Shown: positions 9,281 through 17,435, numbered from the stretch's first letter. The stretch is DNA of 64,000 nt from Solibacillus silvestris (GCA_001586195.1 CP014609.1:1710001-1774000); one strand, 5' to 3'. Made by a program: numbers and translations. The notes: generated by a model not told the origin, from the sequence alone.

Positions 9281-9391
9281 TAAAAATTGATTTCCATTTC
9301 GGGACGCTTTCCGCGGGCACGGCCTGAGCCTGTAGTCTCAGGCTTCGTGCTGTTCCCGCAGGAGTCGCCCTACATTCCAATCAATTTTTTA
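9281..9391. repeat. Palindromic interspersed repeat, copy 1
   Basis: A non-coding element of about 110 bp is bounded by AAAAATTGA and TCAATTTTT. Inside are GGGACGCTTTCC opposite AGGAGTCGCCC, GCGGG opposite CCCGC, CACG opposite CGTG, and GCCTGAG opposite CTCAGGC around an 8-base tip. It is much more GC-rich than its surroundings. A second copy at 53963-54065 shares the core GGACGCTTTCC...GGGCACGGC...CGTGCT...AGGAGTCGCC but differs in stem bases in a compensating way. I recall similar intergenic palindromes from other Bacillaceae genomes. It lies between the hemolysin III terminator and the 3' end of dfrA. Confidence 0.8.
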
Positions 9392-9421
9392 CTTCTGTCA
9401 CAACGTCCTTCTTTTATAAAT

Positions 9422-9892
9422 TTATTTTTCATAAATACAATACTGGAATGTATATCCTTCATCAGACTCGATTGGGTCGAGGCATGAGATTTGTTTCCAG
9501 TCATCGTATGACGGAAAATAAGTGTCCCCTTTAAAACTATGGTTGATGAATGTAATATATAACCGATCGGCAATGGCCATGGACTGCTCAAAAATTTGAG
9601 CACCACCAATGATCATCACTTCCGCTTCACCTTCAACAAGCAACAAAGCTTCTTCCAGACTACCTACTATTTCAATACCTTCTGCTGCAAAGTCTTTATT
9701 TCTTGTAATGACAATATTTCTACGTCCCGGTAACGGTCGGCCAATTGAATCATATGTTTTACGGCCCATAATCATCGGTTTTCCCATTGTCATTTCTTTA
9801 AAGTATTTCAAGTCTCCCGGTAAATACCACGGCAAATCGTTTTGATAGCCAATAACCCGGTTTTCATCATGTGCAACGATTAATGAAATCAT
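9422..9892 (-). CDS. dfrA: Dihydrofolate reductase
   Basis: This 156-residue enzyme reduces dihydrofolate to tetrahydrofolate with NADPH and regenerates the cofactor consumed by thymidylate synthase. Family marks: MISLIVAHDENRVIGYQNDLPW (Met20-loop region), LPGDLKYFKEMTMGKPMIMGRKTY (active-site acidic residue and NADPH site), GRPLPGRRNIVITR, VMIIGGAQIFEQ, and the C-terminal FQYCIYEK. Its length is typical. It begins 12 bases after thyA with an AGGGGG-type site, so thyA-dfrA form one operon. In other Bacillales folA/dfrA and thyA are often paired this way. Confidence 0.97.
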   Translation of the reverse strand: MISLIVAHDENRVIGYQNDLPWYLPGDLKYFKEMTMGKPMIMGRKTYDSIGRPLPGRRNIVITRNKDFAAEGIEIVGSLEEALLLVEGEAEVMIIGGAQIFEQSMAIADRLYITFINHSFKGDTYFPSYDDWKQISCLDPIESDEGYTFQYCIYEK

Positions 9893-9904
9893 CGTAATCC
9901 CCCT

Positions 9905-10882
9905 TTATACCGCAATCGGTGCTTTAATTGACGGATGCGGATGATAGCCTTCCAGCGAAATATCTTCCATTTCAAAATCAAAGATCGATTGCTTTTCTAG
10001 ATTAAGCTTTAAGGCTGGCAATTGCTTCGGTTCACGTGCAAGCTGTTCTTTTACTTGTTCAAGGTGGTTTGAATAAATATGTGTATCAGCCATACTGTGC
10101 ACAAACTCGCCTACCTCCAAACCACATTCATGGGCAATTAAATGCGTCAGCAATGCATAGCTCGCAATATTAAAAGGTACACCTAGGAATGTATCCGCAC
10201 TGCGCTGTGTCAGCATACAACTTAATTTACCTTCTGCCACGTAAAACTGGAACATCGCGTGACATGGTGGTAATGCCGCTTTACTGCCTTTTCCTCCCGC
10301 ATCGATTACATCTTCCGGATTCCAGGCATTCACGATAATTCGACGCGAATCCGGATTATGTTTAATTAAATCAATTGCATCTTGTAACTGATCGATTGAT
10401 TCTCCCTCTGAAGTTGTCCAATTGCGCCATTGTTTCCCGTAAACATTACCCAAATCCCCATATTTTGAAGCAAATTCATCATCATGCAACACGCGTTCGC
10501 AAAATGTAGAAAGCTCTTTTTGATACTGTACATTAAATGCTTCATCAACAAGTGAACGTCGTCCAAAGTCGCTCATATTAGGTCCGCCATACTCTTCTGA
10601 TTCTACCCATTTTTTAAATGCCCATTCGTCCCAAATATGGTTATTATTCTGAAGTAAATAGCGAATATTTGTATCCCCTTTTATAAACCATAGAAGCTCA
10701 CTTGCTACAAGTTTGAATGGTACACGCTTTGTCGTTAAGAGCGGAAAACCTTCTTGTAAATTAAACCGCATCTGATAGCCGAAAACACTGCGTGTCCCTG
10801 TTCCTGTACGGTCAGATTTGTCGGTACCGTTGTCCAAAATATATTGCAATAAATTTAAATATGTATGATCTGCATGCGTCAT
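9905..10882 (-). CDS. thyA: Thymidylate synthase, folate-dependent
   Basis: This 325-residue enzyme converts dUMP to dTMP using methylenetetrahydrofolate. Motifs: [17 protein letters not shown] (phosphate-binding Arg), [22 protein letters not shown], the catalytic loop [12 protein letters not shown] with the nucleophilic Cys near residue 205, the [19 protein letters not shown] signature, and [10 protein letters not shown] roughly 50-residue insertion after residue 85 places it with the longer Gram-positive ThyA proteins rather than the 264-residue E. coli type. AGGAG eight bases before ATG at 10882 sets the start; an in-frame GTG at 10891 overlaps that site. Confidence 0.97.
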   Translation of the reverse strand: MTHADHTYLNLLQYILDNGTDKSDRTGTGTRSVFGYQMRFNLQEGFPLLTTKRVPFKLVASELLWFIKGDTNIRYLLQNNNHIWDEWAFKKWVESEEYGGPNMSDFGRRSLVDEAFNVQYQKELSTFCERVLHDDEFASKYGDLGNVYGKQWRNWTTSEGESIDQLQDAIDLIKHNPDSRRIIVNAWNPEDVIDAGGKGSKAALPPCHAMFQFYVAEGKLSCMLTQRSADTFLGVPFNIASYALLTHLIAHECGLEVGEFVHSMADTHIYSNHLEQVKEQLAREPKQLPALKLNLEKQSIFDFEMEDISLEGYHPHPSIKAPIAV

Positions 10883-11027
10883 TGTTTTCACTCCTAAAGA
10901 ATGTTCTTCGTATATTATATAGACTTATGTTGAGAAAAACACGCCAATCTGCAAAATCGCTCGAAAAGCCTACTTAGAGAATACTTACTGGTTCAAATAA
11001 AACAATATGTATAAAAAAGTGTACAAT

Positions 11028-11068
11028 AAAAGGCGCTACTCGTCTTTCGTCTGCTGAGTAGCGCCTTT
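11028..11068 (-). terminator. Terminator after small helical-protein gene
   Basis: A 13-bp GC-containing stem (AAAGGCGCTACTC with GAGTAGCGCCTTT, 14-nt loop) with TTTTATTG on its minus-strand side lies 50 bases after the stop at 11118. Confidence 0.85.
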
Positions 11069-11117
11069 AGTCAAATGTGTCTAAGTCATCGTATAGCTCA
11101 ATCGTTTGCGTCAATTT

Positions 11118-11309
11118 TTATGTTGCCTCCCTAAGAATTGTTTTGTTGTTTTCCAGAATTTGAATCATTTGAAGTAAAATTTTTTCCTCAATTTTTTGAG
11201 TACCATTTACTTCTTTCGCAATAATTTTTGTTAACTCTAAAATTGTATTTACGTCGAGCTTATGTTTTTCCGCTAATTGGAATGCTCGCCCTAACTGACC
11301 GGTTATCAT
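11118..11309 (-). CDS. Small helical hypothetical protein
   Basis: A 63-residue protein with no signal peptide or membrane segment. It is predicted as three short helices (QLGRAFQLAEKHKL, TILELTKIIAKEV, EEKILLQMIQILENN). The evidence that it is a real gene is a strong AAAGGAGG seven bases before its ATG and a dedicated terminator 50 bases after the stop. I do not recognise the family. The pattern is faintly reminiscent of small spore-coat-assembly proteins such as SpoVIF, but no diagnostic motif is present. Confidence 0.7.
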   Translation of the reverse strand: MITGQLGRAFQLAEKHKLDVNTILELTKIIAKEVNGTQKIEEKILLQMIQILENNKTILREAT

Positions 11310-11743
11310 CGGCAGTCCTCCTTTTTACTATAGTATACAAATATTATACCTCGAGTTACATAAAAATTCACCTTTAAATTTTAAATTTTTTGTAAACAGA
11401 TCAAAAAAATAAAGGGACACTTTTTTGTTGCATAGTAATAATATGATTAATTGTCGGATACTCTATTACCAACCTTAAATAAATAACTTTCACTGTATTT
11501 ATTACGAAAACAGAACTATATATTTTCCTCGTTAATTCTCCGGATATTAATTCCTTTTTTAATTATTTTTATTTTTAAAAGGACAATTTTATTCGTATTT
11601 TGATACATTTTCTTTTACAAAAAAAGAGTATAAACAAACAGTTACCGGGAAAAATACGAACAGAAATAGATACTTGAATTTCTTACGTATGAGTACTTTG
11701 CATACAAAAGAACTTCTTATCTAAAATAAAGGAGATGTTTTAC
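11310..11743. other. Long divergent intergenic region
   Basis: About 430 bp of A/T-rich sequence separate the divergent genes ending upstream at 11309 and starting at 11744. No coding frame with a ribosome binding site, no convincing hairpin and no clear promoter pair was found, though both flanking genes must have promoters here. Confidence 0.6.
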
Positions 11744-12070
11744 ATGGGAACATTATATAGAATTGCCCTTGTACTTGTAATTATTGGGGCAATTAACTGG
11801 GGACTTATTGGCTTTTTCAAATTTGATTTAGTCGCATCGTTATTTGGCGGTCAAACTGCCGGTTTATCACGAATTATTTACGCACTCGTTGGTCTAGCAG
11901 GTCTCGCTTGTATTCCATTGCTAATGAAAAACCTTGATGAAGAGGACACTGCAACCGTTACGCATACAAGAACTTCCAACAGACCGAACTATAACATGGA
12001 AGCAGGAAAAGAAGCAGATTTCTCGGAATATTCTAAGCAAAAAAATAAAGACAACAATAACGAGAAATAA
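11744..12070 (+). CDS. DUF378 family membrane protein with charged tail
   Basis: A 108-residue protein. Residues 1-65 form the DUF378 module: LYRIALVLVIIGAINWGLIGFFKFDLVASLFG (motif GAINWGLIG), then LSRIIYALVGLAGLACIPLL, giving two transmembrane helices. A hydrophilic 40-residue tail rich in Asn/Lys follows (KQKNKDNNNEK end). DUF378 is common in Bacillales; its function is not known. AAAGGAG lies ahead of ATG at 11744; an upstream ATG at 11735 is part of that site. It is monocistronic with a strong terminator. Confidence 0.9.
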   Translation: MGTLYRIALVLVIIGAINWGLIGFFKFDLVASLFGGQTAGLSRIIYALVGLAGLACIPLLMKNLDEEDTATVTHTRTSNRPNYNMEAGKEADFSEYSKQKNKDNNNEK

Positions 12071-12077
12071 CTCAACA

Positions 12078-12123
12078 AATGCAAAAGACCAGGCTCTTTA
12101 AAGAGACCTGGTCTTTTGCATTT
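12078..12123 (+). terminator. Terminator after DUF378 gene
   Basis: A strong perfect hairpin, TGCAAAAGACCAGG with CCTGGTCTTTTGCA around CTCTTTAAAGAGA, is followed by TTTA. Confidence 0.9.
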
Positions 12124-12184
12124 ACCTGCATAGCAAGTATAAATTATTTATGAGTAGCCCTTCTCTCTGCATATTCTTTGCAAT

Positions 12185-12289
12185 TTATAATAAACCCGTT
12201 ATGATCTTTATCCATCCAAATATAGAGGTCCATAATATAATACTTAAGATCAAGCCATTAAATAAACCTAAAAAAAATCTGTTTTTCAA
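12185..12289 (-). CDS. 34-residue single-pass membrane peptide
   Basis: TTG at 12289 follows AAGGGGAG with eight bases of spacing. The frame encodes a short basic start (MKNR) and one hydrophobic helix interrupted by Trp and Gly, ending GWIKIITGLL, with stop TAA at 12185. The charge and hydrophobicity pattern is typical of a small inner-membrane peptide and not of random AT-rich sequence. No terminator is obvious after it. I do not recognise a family. The competing longer frame on the opposite strand has no ribosome binding site. Confidence 0.55.
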   Translation of the reverse strand: MKNRFFLGLFNGLILSIILWTSIFGWIKIITGLL

Positions 12290-12412
12290 GATCACCACTC
12301 CCCTTAAGATAAAGGTTGGCAAATCGCGGTTTATTTAAGCTTTTAATCGTTTAGTTACTGTTGGTAATGGATGGAAATGAATATCCTAACAATTTGACTT
12401 GACTGCAGTTTG

Positions 12413-12475
12413 CTACGACAACCATTTAAGCGGTGTTTTTTTCGGTCAAACAGAGTCCTCGTATGACAAGTAATA
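12413..12475 (-). pseudogene. Decayed copy of the ypjP 3' end
   Basis: About 60 bp closely match the last codons of intact ypjP (13261-13320), including the stop codon: both strands read ...AAATGG TT(A/G)TC(A/G)TAG. The translated remnant ends TPLKWLS against TPPKWLS in YpjP, but an in-frame TGA sits ten codons before the end. It has the same orientation as ypjP, about 0.85 kb downstream. It is best explained as the leftover of a partial duplication or of a former paralogue. Homology further upstream is not clear. Confidence 0.6.
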
Positions 12476-12569
12476 CATTTCGAGCTCAATATGTTTTTTT
12501 GGGATTAATTACAAAAAGAATGTATAGTGGTAATAAGTATAAATATTTTTATTTTAATGGGGTGACGTT

Positions 12570-12659
12570 TTGAGTTTTTGGACTTGGGTAGCAATCATAA
12601 TTGCATTAGTTAGTGGACTTTTTGCCGCCAATTCTGGAAAAAAGAAGACTGAAAAGTAG
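12570..12659 (+). CDS. 29-residue membrane peptide
   Basis: TTG at 12570 follows GGGGTGA six bases upstream. The peptide begins MSFWTWVAIIIALVSGLFAA and ends in a Lys-rich tail (GKKKTEK): one transmembrane helix with a cytoplasmic basic tail, stop TAG at 12657. A Rho-independent terminator follows at 12767. Peptides of this shape are common in Bacillales but I cannot assign this one. Small size keeps confidence moderate. Confidence 0.6.
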   Translation: MSFWTWVAIIIALVSGLFAANSGKKKTEK

Positions 12660-12766
12660 AAAAAGATCGATTCTGTAAATTGCCAATTCCCTTTGGTATA
12701 TTTAGTTGCCCGTAATTATTTGGCATAATTAGAAATATACATTAGAATAAGAGTGTATTGTTTTGC

Positions 12767-12798
12767 GACTTGAGCAACATAGGCTTGAGTCTTTTTTT
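12767..12798 (+). terminator. Terminator after the 29-residue peptide gene
   Basis: GACTTGAGC pairs along its full length with GCTTGAGTC (two G-U pairs, 7-nt loop) and is followed by seven T residues. Confidence 0.75.
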
Positions 12799-12833
12799 AT
12801 GCGTACTTACAAATAAGAAGGAGACCGTTATCA

Positions 12834-12986
12834 ATGGAAACATTAATCGCTTTATTACCGATCTTAAGCATATTTTTCTACATAGTACCATTTGTATTTG
12901 TAAGTTGGTTCTTACTTAGAATTCTTAAAATACAGCAAGAAAAACTAAAAGTTCTTAGAAGTATAAATGACAAACTAACTAAGTAG
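12834..12986 (+). CDS. 50-residue membrane protein (DUF4083-like)
   Basis: ATG at 12834 follows AAGGAG with a nine-base spacer. The protein has one or two hydrophobic helices in residues 4-29 (LIALLPILSIFFYIVPFVF, then SWFLLRIL) followed by a charged helix with a coiled-coil look (LKIQQEKLKVLRSINDKLTK). This TM-plus-amphipathic-helix layout resembles small DUF4083-type Bacillus proteins; the assignment is tentative. It is independent of the gene before it, since a terminator lies between. Confidence 0.7.
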   Translation: METLIALLPILSIFFYIVPFVFVSWFLLRILKIQQEKLKVLRSINDKLTK

Positions 12987-13219
12987 GCGTTTTAACGGCA
13001 ATAAAAATTTATAAGGTCTATTACATTTATCGGTAGAAAATTTTTCAGCTTGGCACTAATTTGTTATAAAAATCTCCTAATGTCGTATAGCACTTATACA
13101 TGTTTATCTGTTCTGTACGTGAATTTGAATTGTTTAGTATGATGCTACCTCTTAGTCTAACTCTTCAAAAGATGATTGCTAACCCCTACTGTAAGATATG
13201 CTCCAATGTTTAACGTCAA

Positions 13220-13260
13220 TAAAAAAAACACCCGCAATATATGACGGGTGCAGCTTTTTT
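13220..13260 (-). terminator. Terminator after ypjP
   Basis: CACCCG pairs with CGGGTG across a 10-nt loop, and the minus-strand side continues into eight T residues. It lies directly after the ypjP stop. Confidence 0.85.
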
Positions 13261-13854
13261 CTATGATAACCATTTAGGCGGTGTGTTTTTCGACCAGTAG
13301 ATCTCGCCAAGGTCATAATGCTTAGAATAGTTGTCTTCAAACGTATGGTAGTGGAAATTGTAATAATAGCCATCAAAAGGACGGTTCTCTGTTCGTACAT
13401 GAAATCGAATTACGTCTGTTTTCGATTGACCGTCAACAATGTGGAAGATTTTTTCTGAATAATCTCCACTCGGTTTTTCGGAAACCGTTAAGTTACGCAG
13501 TTTTTCATCGCCAACTCGTTCCACTGTCATTGCAATAGCTTCCTCGATTTTCGGGAAAATATCCGTTTCAAATTGTTGTTCAATAACCGGTCCGACTTTT
13601 GTGCCAAATTTTATGTATGATTGTTCTTTTGCAGCTGACACAAAGTCATCGGTCGTTGGCAGCGGTTTTTCATCAACGATAATATCATCCAACTGATAGG
13701 CAGCTGAAATATGGTTATCGCTTGGACGATCCAATACAGATTTATCAAGACGGTCTTCATCAAAATTTGCCCAAATTTCATGCTTTGGTGTAATTAAACC
13801 AAACGATAATAACGCGACGGAAACAACGAGAGATTTGTAGATCCATTTCTTCAA
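13261..13854 (-). CDS. ypjP: YpjP-like exported protein
   Basis: A 197-residue protein with an N-terminal signal or anchor helix (about residues 5-22, IYKSLVVSVALLSFGL). A conserved C-terminal half follows: EQSYIKFGTKVGPVIEQQF, KIFHIVDGQ, FHVRTENRPFDGYYYNFHYH and SKNTPPKWLS. These match YpjP of Bacillus as I remember it, where the gene also lies beside the thymidylate synthase/dfrA genes. Function is unknown. The TTG at 13854 lies six bases after GTGGGTG and gives an N-terminus (LKKWIYK) like that of Bacillus YpjP; a GTG at 13863 overlaps the binding site. Confidence 0.88.
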   Translation of the reverse strand: MKKWIYKSLVVSVALLSFGLITPKHEIWANFDEDRLDKSVLDRPSDNHISAAYQLDDIIVDEKPLPTTDDFVSAAKEQSYIKFGTKVGPVIEQQFETDIFPKIEEAIAMTVERVGDEKLRNLTVSEKPSGDYSEKIFHIVDGQSKTDVIRFHVRTENRPFDGYYYNFHYHTFEDNYSKHYDLGEIYWSKNTPPKWLS

Positions 13855-14001
13855 GTCTATCACCCACTTTTATTATGTATAATTTTAAAACGCTCTTACT
13901 AATATATACGAATATTATAACAAATAGTTTCATCTTTATTGTAATCATTGTACAATAAAAAAGGAAGATATTGTAGGTTATATTAAGGGAGGTTCTAAAA
14001 A

Positions 14002-14073
14002 ATGGACATTGTTATGGGTCTTGGATTATTACTAATGCTTGGGTATATGACTTCTTTATGCTTCACGGACTAA
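14002..14073 (+). CDS. 23-residue hydrophobic peptide
   Basis: A textbook AGGGAGG six bases before ATG at 14002 opens a 23-codon frame (MDIVMGLGLLLMLGYMTSLC, then FTD). It is nearly all hydrophobic and ends 13 bases before a terminator. The combination of strong start signal, hydrophobic product and immediate terminator argues for a real peptide gene, possibly a membrane regulator or a toxin-like peptide. No antisense RNA or antitoxin partner was identified. Confidence 0.55.
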   Translation: MDIVMGLGLLLMLGYMTSLCFTD

Positions 14074-14086
14074 TATTTTTTATGTG

Positions 14087-14115
14087 CCATCCAATAAGAT
14101 TTGGATGGTTTTTAA
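14087..14115 (+). terminator. Terminator after the 23-residue peptide gene
   Basis: CCATCCAA pairs with TTGGATGG over a 6-nt loop and is followed by TTTTTAA, 13 bases after the stop codon. Confidence 0.85.
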
Positions 14116-14128
14116 TTGGAAAATTGGA

Positions 14129-14161
14129 CAAGGGGCCCCCAATTATTGGGGACCCCTTTAG
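14129..14161. terminator. Second very stable hairpin downstream
   Basis: AAGGGGCCCCCAAT and ATTGGGGACCCCTT pair with one C-A mismatch and a two-base loop, followed by TTAG. It acts as a back-up terminator or blocks read-through from either side. No other gene adjoins it. Confidence 0.5.
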
Positions 14162-14285
14162 TATTTAATAGATAGATTTATAAATAAATGAAAGTCTCAA
14201 CCCGATCTTCCGGGGAATTTTTATTTTATTCGGAGTGCATAACTCCAGTTTTAACCGCGGTAAAATTCTACTAATCTCTTCTAAC

Positions 14286-14384
14286 TTAAGCAACATAGTC
14301 CCAACCTGCTACTATGTCCTTGCAGCCCTGAAGCTTGCGCCAGTGTGAATAAGTATCTTCAAAAACACTAGCAGAAATGCCAAT
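14286..14384 (-). pseudogene. Possible 3' remnant of a lost gene
   Basis: A 32-codon stretch closed by TAA has a clearly protein-like composition (FEDTYSHWRKLQG, then CKDIVAGWDYVA). It has no start codon with a ribosome binding site, and an in-frame TGA precedes it. The surrounding 14162-14525 sequence has no intact gene. It may be the end of a degraded gene; I cannot name a family and the evidence is composition only. Confidence 0.25.
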
Positions 14385-14525
14385 TCATTTATAGCACTAT
14401 CTAAAATAGCACAAAAATAATCATAACACATATGTTCGTGTTTGTAAAATGTATTTGGGCCCGTGCAAATTTTCATGATGTCCGCTATACTTGAAAAATC
14501 GGAATTTAAAAGGAGTTATGTAAAG

Positions 14526-15581
14526 ATGAATGAAGTTGAAACAACATTATCAATCCAAATGAAACGGATGGCTGTTACATTGCTGGATATGCAGCAAAGC
14601 CGTTTTGTATCTGCAAGTGAGACAATGGATTTATCCGCACTCCAATCTGAAGTGTATAATCAGTTCTTTGAATCATACATAGATGCTACATTGAATAGTC
14701 CTAAATCTGTTGCATGTAAATTTTTAGACCGTGACAATGATATTGTTACAAAAATGAACCGTTATGTAGAATATCCGGATGACACACACTTCTTATCACT
14801 GGCCAATGATTTATCAAATAAACTGTATCAAATTATGCAGACGGTATCGAACAGTAACGGTTCGGTATTTGTCGCGCATATTGAGCTGATTGGTGAAGAT
14901 TATATTCTGCTGTTAAAGCTGGATCCTAAAGATGCTGTTCAGATCGACTTGGAAACATTACATTTGAAAACGATTGAAAATATTTTACCTGACGCATCAA
15001 GCCGTGTACAAAAGTGTGCACTTATTCGAATGAACTATGATCCGCTTGAAGAAAATGTTTATGTACTGGATAAGCAATCAGATGGCGAACCGGCGAAGTT
15101 TTTCATGGAAACTTTCTTGCAGGCTACTCCAATCGCATCCGACAAAAAGAAAACAAAAATGCTCATGAAGGAATTGTATGAGAAAATTGCGGAATCACTT
15201 AACGAAGAGCAGACTCCCCACCTTCAAAGAGCGATTGACGAGGAATTTGAACACGGCAAATATGTTGAACTCGACGCATCAGTGCATAATATTTATGAAG
15301 CGATTGCACCTCCTGAGAATCGGGAAGATTTTGTTGAGCAAGGAGCCAAGCTATTTATCAATGAGTTCACCGACCGCAATCCCGACTTCACGCCTACTTT
15401 TGAAGTAAAACGCGATGATTTGCATGTTGTCTATAAATCAGCAGAAGGTGAAATCTTCTTCCGTTACGATAAAGGATTGGACAATATTGATGTTAAGCAC
15501 GATCAAGTGAGTGGTACGTATACGATTACTGTACGGGATGCGGATACACTTGGATTTACGCTGCACAAAAAACCGCTATAA
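14526..15581 (+). CDS. Nucleoid-associated-like protein (NdpA/NA37 family)
   Basis: A 351-residue cytoplasmic protein. The layout matches the 37-kDa nucleoid-associated (NA37/YejK) family: an N-terminal region beginning with a helix, a middle strand-rich part FVAHIELIGEDYILLLKLD, and KFFMETFLQA. C-terminal segments include HNIYEAIAPPENREDFVEQG. Family members bind the nucleoid; the role in Firmicutes is not established and some lie in phage-defence or mobile contexts. The start at 14526 follows AAAAGGAG at ten bases; an upstream in-frame ATG at 14463 has no such signal. It is a single gene with a strong terminator. Confidence 0.75.
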   Translation: MNEVETTLSIQMKRMAVTLLDMQQSRFVSASETMDLSALQSEVYNQFFESYIDATLNSPKSVACKFLDRDNDIVTKMNRYVEYPDDTHFLSLANDLSNKLYQIMQTVSNSNGSVFVAHIELIGEDYILLLKLDPKDAVQIDLETLHLKTIENILPDASSRVQKCALIRMNYDPLEENVYVLDKQSDGEPAKFFMETFLQATPIASDKKKTKMLMKELYEKIAESLNEEQTPHLQRAIDEEFEHGKYVELDASVHNIYEAIAPPENREDFVEQGAKLFINEFTDRNPDFTPTFEVKRDDLHVVYKSAEGEIFFRYDKGLDNIDVKHDQVSGTYTITVRDADTLGFTLHKKPL

Positions 15582-15598
15582 ACTTTTTATAAATCATT

Positions 15599-15635
15599 AA
15601 AGGGCTGTGTGAATTTTTCACACAGCCCTTTTCTT
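15599..15635. terminator. Bidirectional terminator between NA37-like gene and pepF
   Basis: A 14-bp perfect stem (AAAGGGCTGTGTGA with TCACACAGCCCTTT, 5-nt loop) with T-rich sequence on the plus side. It sits between two convergent stops. Confidence 0.9.
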
Positions 15636-15638
15636 ATA

Positions 15639-17435
15639 TTACTTCGATGTTAATGCAATAAACTCGGCAACATCTTTTTCACAAAGTGCGATTCCTTTTA
15701 ACCAGAAATCTTCTTTTGTAATGTCTTCACCTAAGTGCTTCATCGCCAACTCTTCAACTGTCATGACAGCCGTATCACGCAATAAGGCCATATACTTTTC
15801 TTCAAAGCCTTTTCCTTCTTCTTTTGCTTTCGCATAAATGCTTAATGAGAATAAATAACCGAACGTGTACGGGAAGTTATAGAAAGGTACACCAGTAATA
15901 TAGAAGTGCATTTTAGAGGCCCAGAAGTGCGGATGTGTTTCGCCTAACCCGCCTGCATGTGCTTCAATTTGCGCTTCTTCCATAAGTTCGTTCAAGCGTT
16001 TCGTTGATACAATGCCTTTTTTGCGTTCTTCATAAAATCGAGTTTCAAACAAGTAACGCGCATGGATATTCATAAAAAATGCGACAGAACGCTGAATTTT
16101 ATCTTCCAGTAATGCAATCTTTTCTTGTTCAGTTGTTGCTTCTTCGACCGCTGCATCTGCCACGATCATTTCAGCAAACGTTGAAGCCGTTTCAGCAACA
16201 TTCATTGCATAGCGGCGGTTCAATGGATGAACAGGACGCAGTGCATAAGTATGGAAAGCATGTCCCAATTCATGTGCCAATGTTGAAACATTGGACATCG
16301 AACCCGAGTATGTCATGAAAATACGTGATTGATCAGACAATGGCATTCCTGTACAGAAACCGCCTGGACGTTTATTGTCACGGTCTTCCGCTTCAATCCA
16401 GCCATCTTCAAATGCTGTGCGTGCAAAGCTTTCCATTTCAGAACCAAAGCGTCCGAAATGCTTCAGAATAAATTCAGCACCATCCTGATAAGACATTGTA
16501 GCTGTTGAATCCGTAACCGGTGCATCAAAGTCAAACCAGTCCAATTGTTCTGTACCTAACAGGTTTGCTTTATGTTGCAAATAACCGGCAAATGTCGTCT
16601 TACGAGATGTAATGGCACCCCACATAGCATCGATTGTTTCTTGCTTCATACGGTTAATTTGAAGCGGCTCTTTTGTTACCGAGTCCCAGCCACGCTTTTT
16701 ATAGACGGCTAATCGGAAACCAGCTAAATGGTTCAATGTTTTCGCGAAGAATTCTTCACGCTCTGTAAACACTTTTTCCAAAGCATCAAATGCTGCTTTA
16801 CGGACAGTTCGGTCTTTATGAGAACTTAAATTATTCGCTTGTCCAACAGAGAGTAATTTCTTTTCGCCATTCACTTCAACTTCCACTTTAATATCGCCGA
16901 TCAGCATGTTGTAAAGCTGGCCCCAAGAACTGTACCCATCAACTCCTAAAGCGGAAATTAGCGCTTCTTCTTCTTCAGATAAAGACTCTTTCGATTTTTC
17001 GCGCCATTCCGTCAAGATGAACTCGAATTGAGCTAATTCAGCTGTTTCCAATAATGCTTTAAAAGTTGCCTGATCGATCTTACCCAATTTTTGATTAAAA
17101 CTTTCTAAAATCGGTGATGAATTTGCGGCAATACCGGATAATTGGCCTTGCAATAATAGTGCATCTCGATCAGTCGTATCTTGTGCAGTCAAGCAAGAAA
17201 GCACTGCCCCTGCCTGAGAAATATGCATCATTACTTCTTTGATGCTTTCCAGAATTGATTGGATTTCCAATGCAGCACCACTATTTTGCGGAACTTCAAA
17301 CATGTCGATTTTTTCTTTTAATACATCTAGTTTAGGTGTCAAACTTTCAATGTGCTCGATCAATTGCGGAGACTCACTACCACCAGGGAAAAACACATCC
17401 AAATCCCAAACTTCAGGATATTTTACATTCACCAT
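15639..17435 (-). CDS. pepF: Oligoendopeptidase F (M3 metallopeptidase)
   Basis: A 598-residue zinc peptidase that cleaves short peptides in the cytoplasm. The active site HELGHAFH is near residue 387, with the downstream Glu in ETASTFAEMIV, both typical of M3B peptidases. The N-terminal helical domain (WDLDVFFPGGSESPQL) and the C-terminal FYNFPYTFGYLFSLSIYAKA also fit. The length is typical (about 600). ATG at 17435 is preferred over GTG at 17447; the start signal (GTGGGT) is weak in either case. It is monocistronic. Confidence 0.95.
   Translation of the reverse strand: MVNVKYPEVWDLDVFFPGGSESPQLIEHIESLTPKLDVLKEKIDMFEVPQNSGAALEIQSILESIKEVMMHISQAGAVLSCLTAQDTTDRDALLLQGQLSGIAANSSPILESFNQKLGKIDQATFKALLETAELAQFEFILTEWREKSKESLSEEEEALISALGVDGYSSWGQLYNMLIGDIKVEVEVNGEKKLLSVGQANNLSSHKDRTVRKAAFDALEKVFTEREEFFAKTLNHLAGFRLAVYKKRGWDSVTKEPLQINRMKQETIDAMWGAITSRKTTFAGYLQHKANLLGTEQLDWFDFDAPVTDSTATMSYQDGAEFILKHFGRFGSEMESFARTAFEDGWIEAEDRDNKRPGGFCTGMPLSDQSRIFMTYSGSMSNVSTLAHELGHAFHTYALRPVHPLNRRYAMNVAETASTFAEMIVADAAVEEATTEQEKIALLEDKIQRSVAFFMNIHARYLFETRFYEERKKGIVSTKRLNELMEEAQIEAHAGGLGETHPHFWASKMHFYITGVPFYNFPYTFGYLFSLSIYAKAKEEGKGFEEKYMALLRDTAVMTVEELAMKHLGEDITKEDFWLKGIALCEKDVAEFIALTSK

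Noticed and set aside
12150-12338. 62-codon plus-strand frame
   Set aside because: No binding site, and the opposite strand has a better supported 34-codon peptide gene with start signal and transmembrane helix.
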